From Streptomyces roseifaciens (GTDB lineage: Bacteria; Actinomycetota; Actinomycetes; Streptomycetales; Streptomycetaceae), in contig NZ_LNBE01000003.1 of assembly GCF_001445655.1 (NCBI RefSeq), positions 1,904,530 to 1,968,529 of the forward strand: DNA of 64,000 nucleotides, read 5' to 3'. The translations under genes and the position numbers were made by a program. Below, piece by piece: positions 53,472-62,441 of this stretch. Position 1 is the first letter of the stretch; each line of letters begins with the position of its first letter. The notes beneath the pieces were generated by a model, which had not been told where the DNA came from, ran no database searches, and was given only the letters and a program-made list of their open reading frames with translations.

Positions 53472-54560
53472 GTGAACCGGGATCTGACACTGCATGACAT
53501 CATCGTCGCCGGCATCGCCGTCGCCGCGGGCCTGGCCGTCGCCCTCGTGCTGCGAGTGGTTCTGCGCTGGCTCGGCGTGCGCGCCCTCAGAACCCGCTGG
53601 CAGGGCGACGACATCATCGTCGACGTGCTGCGCACGCTCGCACCCGGATGCGCGGTCGCGGGCGGCGTGGCGGCGGCCGCCGGAGCCCTCCCGCTCACCC
53701 GCCAGGTCGGCCACGTCGTCGACGAGGTGCTGATGGGCGCCGTCGTCCTCATCGCGACGTTCACCGCCGCCCGGGTGATCAGCGGACTGGTGCGCTCCAT
53801 GGCGCAGTCCCGATCGGGCGTGGCCGGATCGGCCACGATATTCGTGAACATCACGCGCATCGCGGTCCTGGCGCTGGGCTTCCTCGTCATGCTGGAAACC
53901 CTCGGCATATCCATCGCCCCGCTGCTCACCGCCCTCGGCGTCGGCGGCCTGGCGATCGCCCTGGCCCTGAAGGACACCTTGGCCAACCTCTTCGCGGGCG
54001 TGCACATCCTCGTCTCGAAGACGGTCCAGCCGGGCGACTACATACGGCTCAGCAGCGGTGAAGAGGGCTACGTCCGCGACATCAACTGGCGCATCACGGT
54101 GGTCGAGCAGCTCAACAACAACCTGGTCATCATCCCGAACGCCAAGCTCGCCGGCACGAACATGACCAACTTCAGCAGGCCGGAACAGAAGCTGGCCGTC
54201 ACGGTGCAGGTGGGCGTCGGCTACGAAAGCGACCTGGAGCGCGTCGAGCGGATCACCGTCGAGGTCGCCGAGAGCGTGATGAAGGACGTCGACGGCGCCG
54301 ACCCCGACTACGAGTCCGCCGTGCGGTTCCACACGTTCGGGGACTCCCGGATCGGCTTCACCGTGATCCTCGGAGTCGGCGAGTTCAGCGACAAGTACCG
54401 GATCAAGCACGAATTCATCAAGCGCCTGCACCAGCGCTACCGCGCCGAGGGCATCCGCATCCCCGCCCCGGCACGGACCGTCTCCCTGCAGCAGGCCGAG
54501 GGGACGACCACGGAGACCACGATCCCGCACCCCCGCGCGTCCCTCGACCAGGCTTCCTGA
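53472..54560 (+). CDS. Small-conductance mechanosensitive channel (MscS family)
   Basis: The 362-aa protein has four predicted membrane helices and the MscS pore and beta domain: LGISIAPLLTALGVGGLAIA (pore-lining TM3), LKDTLANLFAGVHILVSKTV, QPGDYI, and RDINWRITVVEQLNNNLVII followed by PNAKL. It opens under membrane tension to release solutes. GTG at 53472 follows GGAGGACGCC. Its stop is 25 bases before the duplicated SLT promoter region. Confidence 0.9.
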   Translation: MNRDLTLHDIIVAGIAVAAGLAVALVLRVVLRWLGVRALRTRWQGDDIIVDVLRTLAPGCAVAGGVAAAAGALPLTRQVGHVVDEVLMGAVVLIATFTAARVISGLVRSMAQSRSGVAGSATIFVNITRIAVLALGFLVMLETLGISIAPLLTALGVGGLAIALALKDTLANLFAGVHILVSKTVQPGDYIRLSSGEEGYVRDINWRITVVEQLNNNLVIIPNAKLAGTNMTNFSRPEQKLAVTVQVGVGYESDLERVERITVEVAESVMKDVDGADPDYESAVRFHTFGDSRIGFTVILGVGEFSDKYRIKHEFIKRLHQRYRAEGIRIPAPARTVSLQQAEGTTTETTIPHPRASLDQAS

Positions 54561-54585
54561 GCACCCTGGAGCCCCCCGGAATCCG

Positions 54586-55137
54586 CTGACGCTGTGCGTA
54601 TTCGTGCTTGCTTTGTGTTGTTTCGGGGGTGGTGGCGTGTGAGGCCGCGCATGAGGCCTGGATCACTTACGAAATGTGTTAGTAAGAAGTGCGGCGGAAT
54701 CCGGGGGCGGTGCCGCTATTTCCGTGCCGGGCAATGAACGGTCGTAGTAGGTCACAGCCCTTGTCAGGGGTTTTCGTCGCCGCTAACAATTACGGGGTCG
54801 CTGGGCGCCGTCGACCGAGAAACGGCGCTTGATTTCTGCGCCGCTTCAGGGCCGGGCGACATCCGCGATTGGAAGGTTCAGCTCACTCATGCGCTCCACC
54901 GTCTCCGCTTATGCCCGTCTGCCGAAGATTCACAAGTTCTCCGTTGCCGGTATTGCCGCGACCGGTGCCGCTGTCGTCGCGGTGGCCGTCGCTCCGCACG
55001 CTTTCGCCGCTGATGCGGCTCCGGCTGCTGCGGTGAAGCCGGTGGCGTGGAGTGCCGAGGCTTTCGGTGAGACGCAGCAGGCCGAGCTGGACAAGCACGT
55101 CGATGCTGCCGCCAAGGCCGGCGCGGAGGCTGCTGCG
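54586..55137 (+). repeat. 552-base direct repeat, copy 2
   Basis: Same orientation and essentially same sequence as 4653-5204 (offset 49,933). It begins right after the MscS gene and ends inside the SLT linker, where the sequence jumps to a tandem copy of an earlier part. Confidence 0.95.
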
Positions 55138-55233
55138 GTGAAGCCGGTGGCGTGGAGTGCCGAGGCTTTCGGTGAGACGCAGCAGGCCGAGCTGGACAAG
55201 CACGTCGATGCTGCGGCCATCCGCCGCCGCTGA
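54889..55233 (+). pseudogene. Truncated SLT gene copy with internal duplication
   Basis: The ATG, ribosome site and first 83 codons equal those of the gene at 4956. Then a 105-base unit is repeated (AAAVKPVAWSAEAFGETQQA and following), and the frame ends after AAAIRRR at 55233. The catalytic SLT domain is absent from this frame, so the product would be only a secreted linker of 114 residues. Confidence 0.85.
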
Positions 55234-55586
55234 TGCCGCTCCGGCTGCAGCGGCGAAAGCGTGCGGGGCGACGGCCACCGCGACGACAGCGGCACCGGTC
55301 GCGGCAATACCGGCAACGGAGAACTTGTGAATCTTCGGCAGACGCCTTCTTCGCCGGAGCAGCGGGCTTCGCCGGGGCAGCCGGCTTGGCGGCGATGGGG
55401 GGGGGGCCCCCCCCCCTCGCCGAGCGCCTGGCCTCCTGGAACGAACGCGAACCACAGCGCCTGATCCAGCCCTCAAGATTCTCGGCATACGCCTTCTGCG
55501 CCGGATGGCGACCATTGCGACGTCGTCGTCGAGGGCCCCGCCGGCGTGGGCCAGCAGGTCCTGGCGGATGCGCTGGATCAGTGAGT

Positions 55587-55871
55587 CCCTGGACATTCTG
55601 CGGGCGAAGGGCATTCCGGCTTCGTACGACGGCATCAAGCGCAACATCATGCGTGAGTCGACCGGTAACCCGCGTGCGATCAATGACTGGGACATCAATG
55701 CCGTGAATGGCGTTCCGTCGAAGGGTCTGCTGCAGATGATCGATCCGACGTTCACGGCATTGATGTCCCAGTCATTGATCGCACGCGGGTTACCGGTCGA
55801 CTCACGCATGATGTTGCGCTTGATGCCGTCGTACGAAGCCGGAATGCCCTTCGCCCGCAGAATGTCCAGGG
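55587..55871. repeat. 121-bp perfect inverted repeat with 43-base loop
   Basis: 55587-55707 pairs with 55751-55871 without a mismatch that I could find. Both arms carry the same substitutions relative to the gene at 4956 (aagggcattcc for aagggtattcc, and several T for C changes), so one arm was copied from the other. Confidence 0.9.
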
Positions 55872-55987
55872 GCTCGCTGCTCCGGCGAAGCCCGCTGCTC
55901 TGGCGAAGAAGGCGTCTGCCGAAGATTCACAAGTTCTCCGTTGCCGGTATTGCCGCGACCGGTGCCGCTGTCGTCGCGGTTGCCGCA

Positions 55988-56082
55988 CCGCCGAGGGCGG
56001 TGGCACCCCGTACCAACGGGGACGCCACCGCCCTCGGCGGAGGGCGGGGGCGTCCCCGTTGGTACGGGGTGCCCCCGCCCTC
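55988..56082. terminator. Double hairpin, copies of the SLT terminator
   Basis: A 17-bp perfect stem (55988-56004 with 56024-56040) is followed at once by a 12-bp stem (56040-56051 with 56071-56082). Their loops are exact reverse complements of each other. The second probably ends the phosphatase gene coming from the right. Confidence 0.75.
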
Positions 56083-56106
56083 GCCGCATACCCGGGTCCG
56101 GGGCGG

Positions 56107-57213
56107 TCACACAGGGCTGCGCCGGATGGCGACCATTGCGACGTCGTCGTCGAGGGCCCCGCCGGCGTGGGCCAGCAGGTCCTGGCGGATGCGCTGGATC
56201 AGGCGCTGTGGTTCGCGTTCGTTCCAGGAGGCCAGGCGCTCGGCGAGGGGGTAGAAGGTGCCGTGGGGGTCGCGGGCCTCGATGACCCCGTCGGTGTAGA
56301 GCAGGAGGAGGTCGCCGTCGCGGAAGGCGAAGGCCTCGGGTTCGTAGTCGGCCTCCGTCGTGGGGGTGCCCAGGCCGAAGGGCAGGTCGGGGTCGGAGAC
56401 CGCCAGGGTGACGACCTCGCCGTCGCGGACGATCAGCGGCGGCGGATGGCCGCAGCTGATGAGGTGGAGCAGGGGCCGGTCGTCGGGGATCTCCAGCACG
56501 GCCGCGGTCACGAAGCTCTCGCCCGCCGCGAGCTCGTCGGCGGGCTCCTCCGCGTCCCAGTAGACCGTGTTGTGCAGGTGGGCGACGAGGCGGGGGAGGG
56601 GCGGGAAGCGGTGGGCGGCGGCGCGGAAGGCGCCGAGGAGCAGGGCGGCGTCCCCGACGGCGGGCAGTCCCTTGCCGCGGCAGTCTCCGATCATGACGCG
56701 GGTCGCGTCGCGGGCACGCACGGCCGCGTAGAGGTCTCCGCCGATCTGCGCCTCGGCCTCGGCCGCCGCGTACTCCGAGGCCAGCTCCAGGGGGCCGATG
56801 CGTGAGGGAAGGGGCCTGAGCAGGACTTTCTGCGCGGCGTCGGCGATTCCCCAGGCCCGGTCCAGCGCCTGTTCGTGGCGCTCGCGCAGGGCGTGGAAGG
56901 CGACGATGAAGCAGACGGCCAGGAACAGGGCCCCGGTCTGCGTCTGGTGGTCGGCGGTCGTGGCCCGGCCGAAGATGAACCCGAGGGCGATCTGGGCGCC
57001 CACGGCCAAGGCGCCGATGAAGGCGGTCAGTCGCTTGCCGCCGAAGGTCGCGGTGAGTGCGGGGGCGGCTACCAGCAGGGGGCCGAGGTGGATGTCGGGG
57101 CCGGTCACCAGGTCGACCGCCATGATGACGGCGATGAGCACCACCGGGGCGGCAATCAGCGCGCGCCGGGGTCCCGCGGGGTCGGGTCCTGCCGGAAGGA
57201 ACTGAATGCGCAT
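56107..57213 (-). CDS. Membrane-anchored SpoIIE/PP2C-type phosphatase
   Basis: A 368-aa protein with about five N-terminal membrane helices (about 18-110) and a PP2C/SpoIIE domain (about 140-365): QIGGDLYAAV, MIGDCRGKGLPAV, LLYTDGVIEARDP and LDDDVAMVAIRR contain the metal-binding Asp residues. It is a paralogue of the protein at 24519 in layout. It likely dephosphorylates an anti-sigma antagonist. Its last coding segment is duplicated in direct and inverted form in the adjacent mosaic, but the gene itself looks complete, ending RRSPV. Confidence 0.85.
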   Translation of the reverse strand: MRIQFLPAGPDPAGPRRALIAAPVVLIAVIMAVDLVTGPDIHLGPLLVAAPALTATFGGKRLTAFIGALAVGAQIALGFIFGRATTADHQTQTGALFLAVCFIVAFHALRERHEQALDRAWGIADAAQKVLLRPLPSRIGPLELASEYAAAEAEAQIGGDLYAAVRARDATRVMIGDCRGKGLPAVGDAALLLGAFRAAAHRFPPLPRLVAHLHNTVYWDAEEPADELAAGESFVTAAVLEIPDDRPLLHLISCGHPPPLIVRDGEVVTLAVSDPDLPFGLGTPTTEADYEPEAFAFRDGDLLLLYTDGVIEARDPHGTFYPLAERLASWNEREPQRLIQRIRQDLLAHAGGALDDDVAMVAIRRSPV

Positions 57214-57323
57214 GTCCCTTGCTTACCTCCCCACCCCCTCCGTGCAGCTCCTGCGACACGGGCCGGATGCGCAGAGGCCGACCGGGCGCCGACGGGACCG
57301 GCTCCGGGACCGCGTCCCGGTGA

Positions 57324-57464
57324 TCATGTATCTCATGGGGAGAACGCCGCTGGTGCCCGTCCGGCCACGTCGGCGACCTGATCTTCTGGCCGCCGGGACT
57401 CGTCGAGCTCTCGGCCGAGGAAGTGGTCGACCGTGCCCTGGAGTACCGGCCCATCACCCTGTGA
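57324..57464 (+). pseudogene. C-terminal remnant of an e9imm/bacteriocin-immunity-like small protein
   Basis: The frame reads CPSGHVGDLIFWPPGLVELS followed by AEEVVDRALEYRPITL and a stop. This resembles the C-terminus of short Streptomyces proteins annotated as e9imm peptides (colicin-E9-immunity-like). Upstream the frame has no start codon and closes at 57321. A decayed gene end; the family match is from memory. Confidence 0.45.
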
Positions 57465-57557
57465 GACCGGGCTGCGGAGCCCGGCACCCCTGGTGGGGCC
57501 GCTTCCGCAGCGCAGCCGGGCCCGGCCAGGGACCGGCTGCGCTGCGGGCGGGTGGGA

Positions 57558-58025
57558 TCAGTGGTTCGTGCCGGAGTCCCAGATCGCCTGGCTGCCGTCG
57601 TAGATGACGACGTTGCCGTCGTCCTGCACGACCAGGCGCGAGCCCGGGTGCCCGGCCGTCCGGGACGACCAGACGGCCTTGCCCGAGCGGGTGTACACCA
57701 CGAAGTTGCCGTCTTCTTGGAAGGCCGCTCTCCACCCCTGGCCGACGGTTCTGGAGGCCCAGCGGGCTCTGCCGAACTCGTCGTAGATGACGAGGTTGCC
57801 GTCGGACTGCATGACCAGATTGGCGGTGTCGGAGGTCAGGGACTGGTTCTGTTCCAGGGTGAACGGGGCGTGGACGGTGCGGGTGGCCTGGACACCCGGC
57901 TCGGCCGCTGCACTCGCAGCGGCCGGGGCGGCGTGGCCCGAGGTCTCCGCGGCGCCCGCCTGCCCGGCGAGGGCGACGACGGAGAGTGCGGCGGCTGCCA
58001 GCAGTGTGGTGGTCCTCTTGCTCAC
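57558..58025 (-). CDS. Secreted bulb-type mannose-binding lectin domain protein
   Basis: A 155-aa exported protein with a signal peptide (1-27) and one B-lectin beta-prism (about 55-155). Three QxDGNxVxY-like repeats are visible: MQSDGNLVIYD, FQEDGNFVVYTR and VQDDGNVVIYDG, the mannose-binding signature of monocot lectins and lectin-like bacteriocins. GTG at 58025 follows AAGGA. Could bind glycans on competitors or hosts; no toxin domain is fused. Confidence 0.87.
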   Translation of the reverse strand: MSKRTTTLLAAAALSVVALAGQAGAAETSGHAAPAAASAAAEPGVQATRTVHAPFTLEQNQSLTSDTANLVMQSDGNLVIYDEFGRARWASRTVGQGWRAAFQEDGNFVVYTRSGKAVWSSRTAGHPGSRLVVQDDGNVVIYDGSQAIWDSGTNH

Positions 58026-58154
58026 GAAAGATCCTTTCGTCGAGTGGTGCGTCCACCGGCCCCGGATGAGGGACCTGGGTGGGGGGACTGCACCGGACTT
58101 TTTCACCACCCGTGTGCCGGATGCCGCTGTTCGCCTCGCGATGACGCATTCGCT

Positions 58155-58787
58155 TCAGTGTTTGGCCGGAGCCTCAGCCGTGACGAAGGCTCCCGCCTGT
58201 GCGGCTGAGATCGCAGCCGCGGCCGCACGGTCCGCCGCCGCCTCGTCGAGCGCCTCGCCCGTGGTCAGCAGGCGGTAGTAGAGGGGGGCGGAGACGGCCC
58301 GGACGACCTCGCGGGTGTCGGTCCCCTCGGGCAGCTCGCCCCGCTCGACGGCTTCCCGGACGCAGGGCTCCCACTCCGTGACGCGGGTGGCGTAGAAGAG
58401 GCGCAGGGCCGAGGCCGCTTCGTCGTTGCAGGTCGCGGCGGCGATCACCGCCTTGAAGAGCGCTCCCTGGCGCGGGTCGGCCAGCGTGCGCTGCACGAGG
58501 CGGGCATTGGTGCGCAGGTCGCCCTGGAGGGTGCCGGTGCGGGCACGCGGGAGGGACTGCTCGGCCATGTCCGCGAGGAGGTCGGCCACCAGGGCGGCCG
58601 GCGTTCCCCAGCGGCGGTACACGGTCGTCCTGCCGACGTCCGCGCGCCGCGCCACGTCGGCGAGATCGAGGCCGGACAGCCCGCCCTCGGCCAGGGCGTC
58701 TCCGGCCGCCTGCAGGACGGCGGCTCGCACGCGGGCGGTGCGCCCGCCCGGGCGCACGGTTCCCGGATCCGCACTCCTGGATTCCAT
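58155..58787 (-). CDS. TetR-family repressor
   Basis: The 210-aa protein has a TetR HTH (LDLADVARRADVGRTTVYRR, about 40-62) and a TetR_C_16-like ligand domain. Divergent from an aldo/keto reductase gene, its likely target. The direct repeat TAACGGGACT at 58787-58796 overlaps the start codon and recurs at 58841-58850 before the reductase. Confidence 0.88.
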   Translation of the reverse strand: MESRSADPGTVRPGGRTARVRAAVLQAAGDALAEGGLSGLDLADVARRADVGRTTVYRRWGTPAALVADLLADMAEQSLPRARTGTLQGDLRTNARLVQRTLADPRQGALFKAVIAAATCNDEAASALRLFYATRVTEWEPCVREAVERGELPEGTDTREVVRAVSAPLYYRLLTTGEALDEAAADRAAAAAISAAQAGAFVTAEAPAKH

Positions 58788-58859
58788 AACGGGACTCCTA
58801 TTCCATTAGGGGTTCGGCCTCTGCTACGGTGGGCACATCTTAACGGGACTTCGGTCCCG
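58787..58859. promoter_or_regulatory. Divergent control region with direct repeat and UUCG hairpin
   Basis: TAACGGGACT occurs at 58787-58796 and 58841-58850. The second copy is part of CGGGAC-TTCG-GTCCCG (58844-58859), a 6-bp hairpin with a stable tetraloop in the leader of the reductase gene. The repeat is a candidate TetR site; the hairpin could act in the mRNA. Confidence 0.45.
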
Positions 58860-58928
58860 GTAGTGCTGTCGACCCGAACCCGCACGGCGCAGGGCGGCAC
58901 GAGGGGATACAAGGGGAAGGGAACCGCT

Positions 58929-59993
58929 GTGGAATTCCGACGACTGGGCGCTTCAGGACTGATGGTTCCGGCGCTGAGCATGGGCGCGGGCACGTTCGGC
59001 GGGCGCGGAGAGCTCTTCGGCGCCTGGGGCGACACCGACGCCGAGGAAGCACGCCGCCTCATCGACATCTGCCTCGAGGCAGGTCTCAACATGTTCGACA
59101 CCGCCGACGTCTACTCCGCCGGCGCTTCGGAAGAGGTGCTCGGCGCCGCGATCAAGGGCCGCCGCGACGAGGTCATCATCTCCACCAAGGCGGGGCTGCC
59201 GATGGGCGACGGCCCGGCGGACGCGGGAACCTCGCGCTCACGCCTCATCAAGGCCGTCGAGGACGCCCTGCGCCGCCTCGGCACCGACTACATCGACCTC
59301 TTCCAGCTCCACGCCTTCGACGCGGGCACCCCCGTGGAGGAAGTCCTCTCCACGCTCGACGACCTCGTACGGGCCGGGAAGATCCGCTACACCGGCGTCT
59401 CCAACTTCGCCGGCTGGCAGCTGATGAAGTCCCTCGGCACCGCCGACAAGCACGGCTACCAGCGCTACGCCGCGCACCAGGTCTACTACTCCCTCATAGG
59501 CCGCGACTACGAGTGGGAGCTCATGCCGCTCGGCCTCGACCAGGGCGTCGGCGCCGTCGTCTGGAGCCCCCTGGGCTGGGGACGCCTCACCGGCAAGATC
59601 CGCCGGGACAAGCCGCTGCCGGCCGGCAGCCGTCTGCACGCCACCGCGGACTACGGCCCTCCCGTGGACGACGAACTCCTGTTCCGCGTGGTCGACACCC
59701 TCGACGAGATCGCCCTCGAAACCGGGAAGACCGTGCCGCAGATCGCCCTCAACTGGCTGTTGCAGCGCCCGACGGTCTCCTCCGTCATCATCGGCGCCCG
59801 CAACGAGGCGCAGCTGCGGCAGAACCTCGGCGCGGTGGGATGGAACCTGACCGCCGATCAGGTGGCAAGGCTCGACGCCGCGAGCGCCACGACCGCGCCG
59901 TACCCGTACTTCCCCTACGAGCGCCAGGAGGGCTTCGCCCGCCTCAACCCGCACCCGGTCCGGCGCGGAGCGGGCGCCGCCGGCGAGGCGTAG
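58929..59993 (+). CDS. Aldo/keto reductase
   Basis: A 354-aa NADPH-dependent reductase of the large AKR type: EFRRLGASGLMVPALSMGAG start, catalytic Asp/Tyr in FDTADVYSAGASEE, Lys in VIISTKAGLP, His in FQLHAFDAGTP, and the cofactor loop SVIIGARNEAQLRQNL. It reduces aldehydes or ketones. GTG at 58929 after GGGGAAGGG. Probably repressed by the divergent TetR. Confidence 0.9.
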   Translation: MEFRRLGASGLMVPALSMGAGTFGGRGELFGAWGDTDAEEARRLIDICLEAGLNMFDTADVYSAGASEEVLGAAIKGRRDEVIISTKAGLPMGDGPADAGTSRSRLIKAVEDALRRLGTDYIDLFQLHAFDAGTPVEEVLSTLDDLVRAGKIRYTGVSNFAGWQLMKSLGTADKHGYQRYAAHQVYYSLIGRDYEWELMPLGLDQGVGAVVWSPLGWGRLTGKIRRDKPLPAGSRLHATADYGPPVDDELLFRVVDTLDEIALETGKTVPQIALNWLLQRPTVSSVIIGARNEAQLRQNLGAVGWNLTADQVARLDAASATTAPYPYFPYERQEGFARLNPHPVRRGAGAAGEA

Positions 59994-60022
59994 GCAGCAG
60001 GAACGCGCGGGACGGGCCGCCC

Positions 60023-60082
60023 GCGGCAGGTCACCGTCGGCTGCGCGGCCCGCGAGCCGGGCAGCCGACGGTGACCTGCCGC
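60023..60082. terminator. 22-bp perfect hairpin between convergent genes
   Basis: 60023-60044 pairs with 60061-60082 over 22 bp without mismatch (16-base loop), midway between the ends of the reductase and peroxidase genes. A strong bidirectional terminator. A gacgc tandem run (about 60095-60116) follows. Confidence 0.85.
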
Positions 60083-60118
60083 ACCGTGCGGCGGCGACGC
60101 GACGCGACGCGACGCGCG

Positions 60119-60607
60119 TCAGGCGGGCAGGGCCGCTTCGATGGCCGAGACGACCTCGGCGGCGTCGGGCTCGGTCTGCGGGCTGAAGCGGGCGGCGACG
60201 CTGCCGTCCTGGGCGATGAGGAACTTCTCGAAGTTCCAGCGGATGTCGCCGGTGTGACCCTCGGCGTCCGCCGTGCCCACGAGGGCGGCGTACAGGGGGT
60301 GCCGCCGCTCGCCGTTGACGTCGGTCTTCTCCGTCATCGGGAAGGTCACGCCGTAGGTGGCCGAGCAGAAGGAGGCGATCTCCTCGGCGGATCCGGGCTC
60401 CTGGCCCATGAACTGGTTGCACGGGACGCCCAGCACCGTGAAGCCGCGCGGCGCGTAGTGCGCGTGCAGCTTCTCCAGCGCCGCGTACTGCGGGGTCAGG
60501 CCGCACTTCGAGGCGACGTTGACGACCAGGACGGCCTTGCCGCGGTACTGCGCGAGATTCGCGGGGCCGCCCTGGAGGGCGCCGATCTCCACGTCGTGGA
60601 TGGACAC
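60119..60607 (-). CDS. Glutathione-peroxidase family (thiol peroxidase)
   Basis: The 162-aa protein shows the GPx signatures: VVNVASKCGLTPQYAAL with the peroxidatic Cys35, LGVPCNQFMGQEPG with Gln, and WNFEKFLI. It reduces peroxides with thioredoxin or mycothiol systems in actinobacteria. GTG at 60607 follows AAGGAGCC. Stand-alone. Confidence 0.92.
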   Translation of the reverse strand: MSIHDVEIGALQGGPANLAQYRGKAVLVVNVASKCGLTPQYAALEKLHAHYAPRGFTVLGVPCNQFMGQEPGSAEEIASFCSATYGVTFPMTEKTDVNGERRHPLYAALVGTADAEGHTGDIRWNFEKFLIAQDGSVAARFSPQTEPDAAEVVSAIEAALPA

Positions 60608-60971
60608 GATGGCTCCTTGGCTCTTCTGTTCGGCTGCTGCATGATCAGGTCGACTTGCCTGTGGGCCAGTATGCCTCCAGCCGGACGAACTCCCGGGGCC
60701 CGGTCGCCCAACCCCGCCCGGCCGTGGAACGCGTGGAGCGCGAGGCCGGTGTCGTCGAGGCAGCGGCCCGTTTCCTCGTCGACGGCGTGTCGTCCGGCCT
60801 CCGGCGCGGCCGCGGAAGACCGCTTCACGGACAACCCCACGATCATGCGTCCGGGCGCGCAGGACCGGGCAGGCATGTACTGCCACCGCCGCGGCGCCCG
60901 GCCGGGCGGGGTGGCGCTGTCACGGCGGCTGTCACGGTGGCTGTCACAGCGGTCGAGCGGGAGGACTGGGA
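60608..60971. other. Intergenic region, no confident gene
   Basis: The 364 bases between divergent genes contain open frames on both strands (for example from 60655 on plus) but none has a ribosome site or a sequence I can place. A three-fold gctgtcac/ggctgtcac repeat lies at about 60926-60950. Confidence 0.45.
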
Positions 60972-62429
60972 GTGGGAACGGACCGGCATGCTCAGGCGAT
61001 GACGTTCACCAGCACTGATGCGGTGCGGCACTACGAGAAGGCGCTGGAGTCCCTGCTCTTCTTCCGCCCGGAGGTCACCGCCGAGGCGGAGGCGCTGGTC
61101 ACCGACTCGCCGCGCTCGGTCATGGGCAACGTCCTCCTGGCGTACCTCAGTCTGCTGGGCACGGAGGAGAAGGACGCGGCGGCGGCGCGGAAGACCTTCG
61201 AGGACTTCCGCCGGGGCGTGCACCTTTCGGAGGTGACTCCGCGGGAGCGGATGCACATCGAGGCCGCCTCGTCCTGGCTGAACGGCGACATCCTGGGAGC
61301 CGGCCGCGTGCTCGGCGAGCTCCACGTGGCCCACCCGCGGGACGCGCTGGCCCTGGCCGTGGCCCATCAGATCGACTTCTTCACCGGCAACGCCGTGCTG
61401 CTGCGCGACCGCATCGGCGGGGCGCTGTCCGCCTGGGACGAGGACGACCCGCACTACGGCCTGCTGCTCGGCATGTACGCGTTCGGTCTCGAGGAAGCGG
61501 GGCACTACGCGCAGTCGGAGCAGGCGGGCCTGGCCGCCGTGGAGCGCAACGCCCGCGACGTGTGGGGGATCCACGCCGTCGTGCACGCCTACGAGATGAC
61601 GGGCCGGTTCGCGGACGGGATCCGCTATCTGGACGAGCGGACGGCCGACTGGGCGGACGGCAATTACCTCCATGTCCACAACTACTGGCACTACGCCCTC
61701 TACAACCTGGAGGCGGGCCGCACCGACCGGGTCCTCGACGTCTACGACGCCGTCCTCCACAACGAGGAATCGGCCGGGCTGGCGATGGAGATGCTGGACG
61801 CGGCGTCCCTGCTGTGGCGGCTCTATCTGACAGGCACAGGCACAGGCAGCGATGTCGGACCCGGCGCCGGCATCGACACGGGTGACCGCTGGGCCGTGCT
61901 CTCCGACGCCTGGACGGCACGACAGGACGGCGCCTACTACGCCTTCAACGACGCGCATGCCGTCATGGCCCACGTCGGGGCCGACCGGATGGCCGAGGCC
62001 GAGAGCCTCATCCGGGACCGGGAGGCCTGGGTGCGGCAGGCCGGCCCGCACACGGCCGGCCTGTCCAACCTGCCGATGACCGCAGAGGTCGGCCTGCCGG
62101 TGTGCCGGGCGCTCGTCGCCTACGGCAAGCGCCGCTACGACGACGTCGTCGGCCTCCTGCTCCCGATCAGGCACCGACTCCAGACGTTCGGAGGAAGCCA
62201 CGCGCAGCGGGACGCCGTCCAGCGGACCCTGGTGGAGGCAGCCGTGCGCAGCGGGCAGCACGACATCGCGCGCATGCTGCTGAGCGAACGCATCAACGTC
62301 CGCCCCTTGTGCCCGTACAACTGGGGCGCGCAGGCCCGGCTCGCCGAACGGCTCGGCGACACGGCGGGGGCCGGCGCGGCGCGCCGACGTGCCGCGCAGC
62401 AGGCGTCGGCGGCAGCGGCCGGGGCCTGA
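60972..62429 (+). CDS. Tetratricopeptide-repeat-like protein (TTC38 type)
   Basis: A 485-aa soluble helical protein. Features recalling TTC38-type TPR proteins are MHIEAASSWLNGD, VAHQIDFFTGNAV, HYGLLLGMYAFGLEEAGHYA, WGIHAVVHAYEMTGRFADGI and NYWHYALYNLEAGR. The His-rich segments (HAVVHAYE, HVHNYWHYAL) are characteristic. GTG at 60972 follows GGGAGG; an ATG at 60999 is possible. Role unknown in bacteria. Confidence 0.85.
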   Translation: MGTDRHAQAMTFTSTDAVRHYEKALESLLFFRPEVTAEAEALVTDSPRSVMGNVLLAYLSLLGTEEKDAAAARKTFEDFRRGVHLSEVTPRERMHIEAASSWLNGDILGAGRVLGELHVAHPRDALALAVAHQIDFFTGNAVLLRDRIGGALSAWDEDDPHYGLLLGMYAFGLEEAGHYAQSEQAGLAAVERNARDVWGIHAVVHAYEMTGRFADGIRYLDERTADWADGNYLHVHNYWHYALYNLEAGRTDRVLDVYDAVLHNEESAGLAMEMLDAASLLWRLYLTGTGTGSDVGPGAGIDTGDRWAVLSDAWTARQDGAYYAFNDAHAVMAHVGADRMAEAESLIRDREAWVRQAGPHTAGLSNLPMTAEVGLPVCRALVAYGKRRYDDVVGLLLPIRHRLQTFGGSHAQRDAVQRTLVEAAVRSGQHDIARMLLSERINVRPLCPYNWGAQARLAERLGDTAGAGAARRRAAQQASAAAAGA

Positions 62430-62441
62430 GCCGGAGTGAGC

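Larger units (their letters stand above)
55138..56106. other. Mosaic of direct and inverted fragments of the SLT and phosphatase genes
   Basis: Pieces in order: tandem copy of 55024-55109 (to about 55214); inverted SLT leader (about 55240-55345, from about 4983-5090); inverted SLT linker (to about 55398); a G10C11 tract; inverted phosphatase 3' segment (55416-55469, from about 56194-56250); inverted SLT (to about 55497); direct phosphatase segment (55499-55581); direct SLT catalytic segment (55572-55750) followed by its own inversion (55751-55871); direct SLT linker and leader pieces (to about 55980); SLT terminator. Two joins fall in shared CTGATCCAG / GCTGGATCAG. No intact gene exists here. 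Confidence 0.85.

Noticed and set aside
54586..56106. Insertion sequence or transposon explaining the duplication
   Set aside because: No transposase frame, terminal inverted repeats or target duplication are visible; joins fall within gene fragments.
55505..56254. A 249-codon open frame through the mosaic as a real gene
   Set aside because: It fuses antisense phosphatase sequence, an SLT segment and that segment's own inversion; it is a by-product of rearrangement or misassembly.
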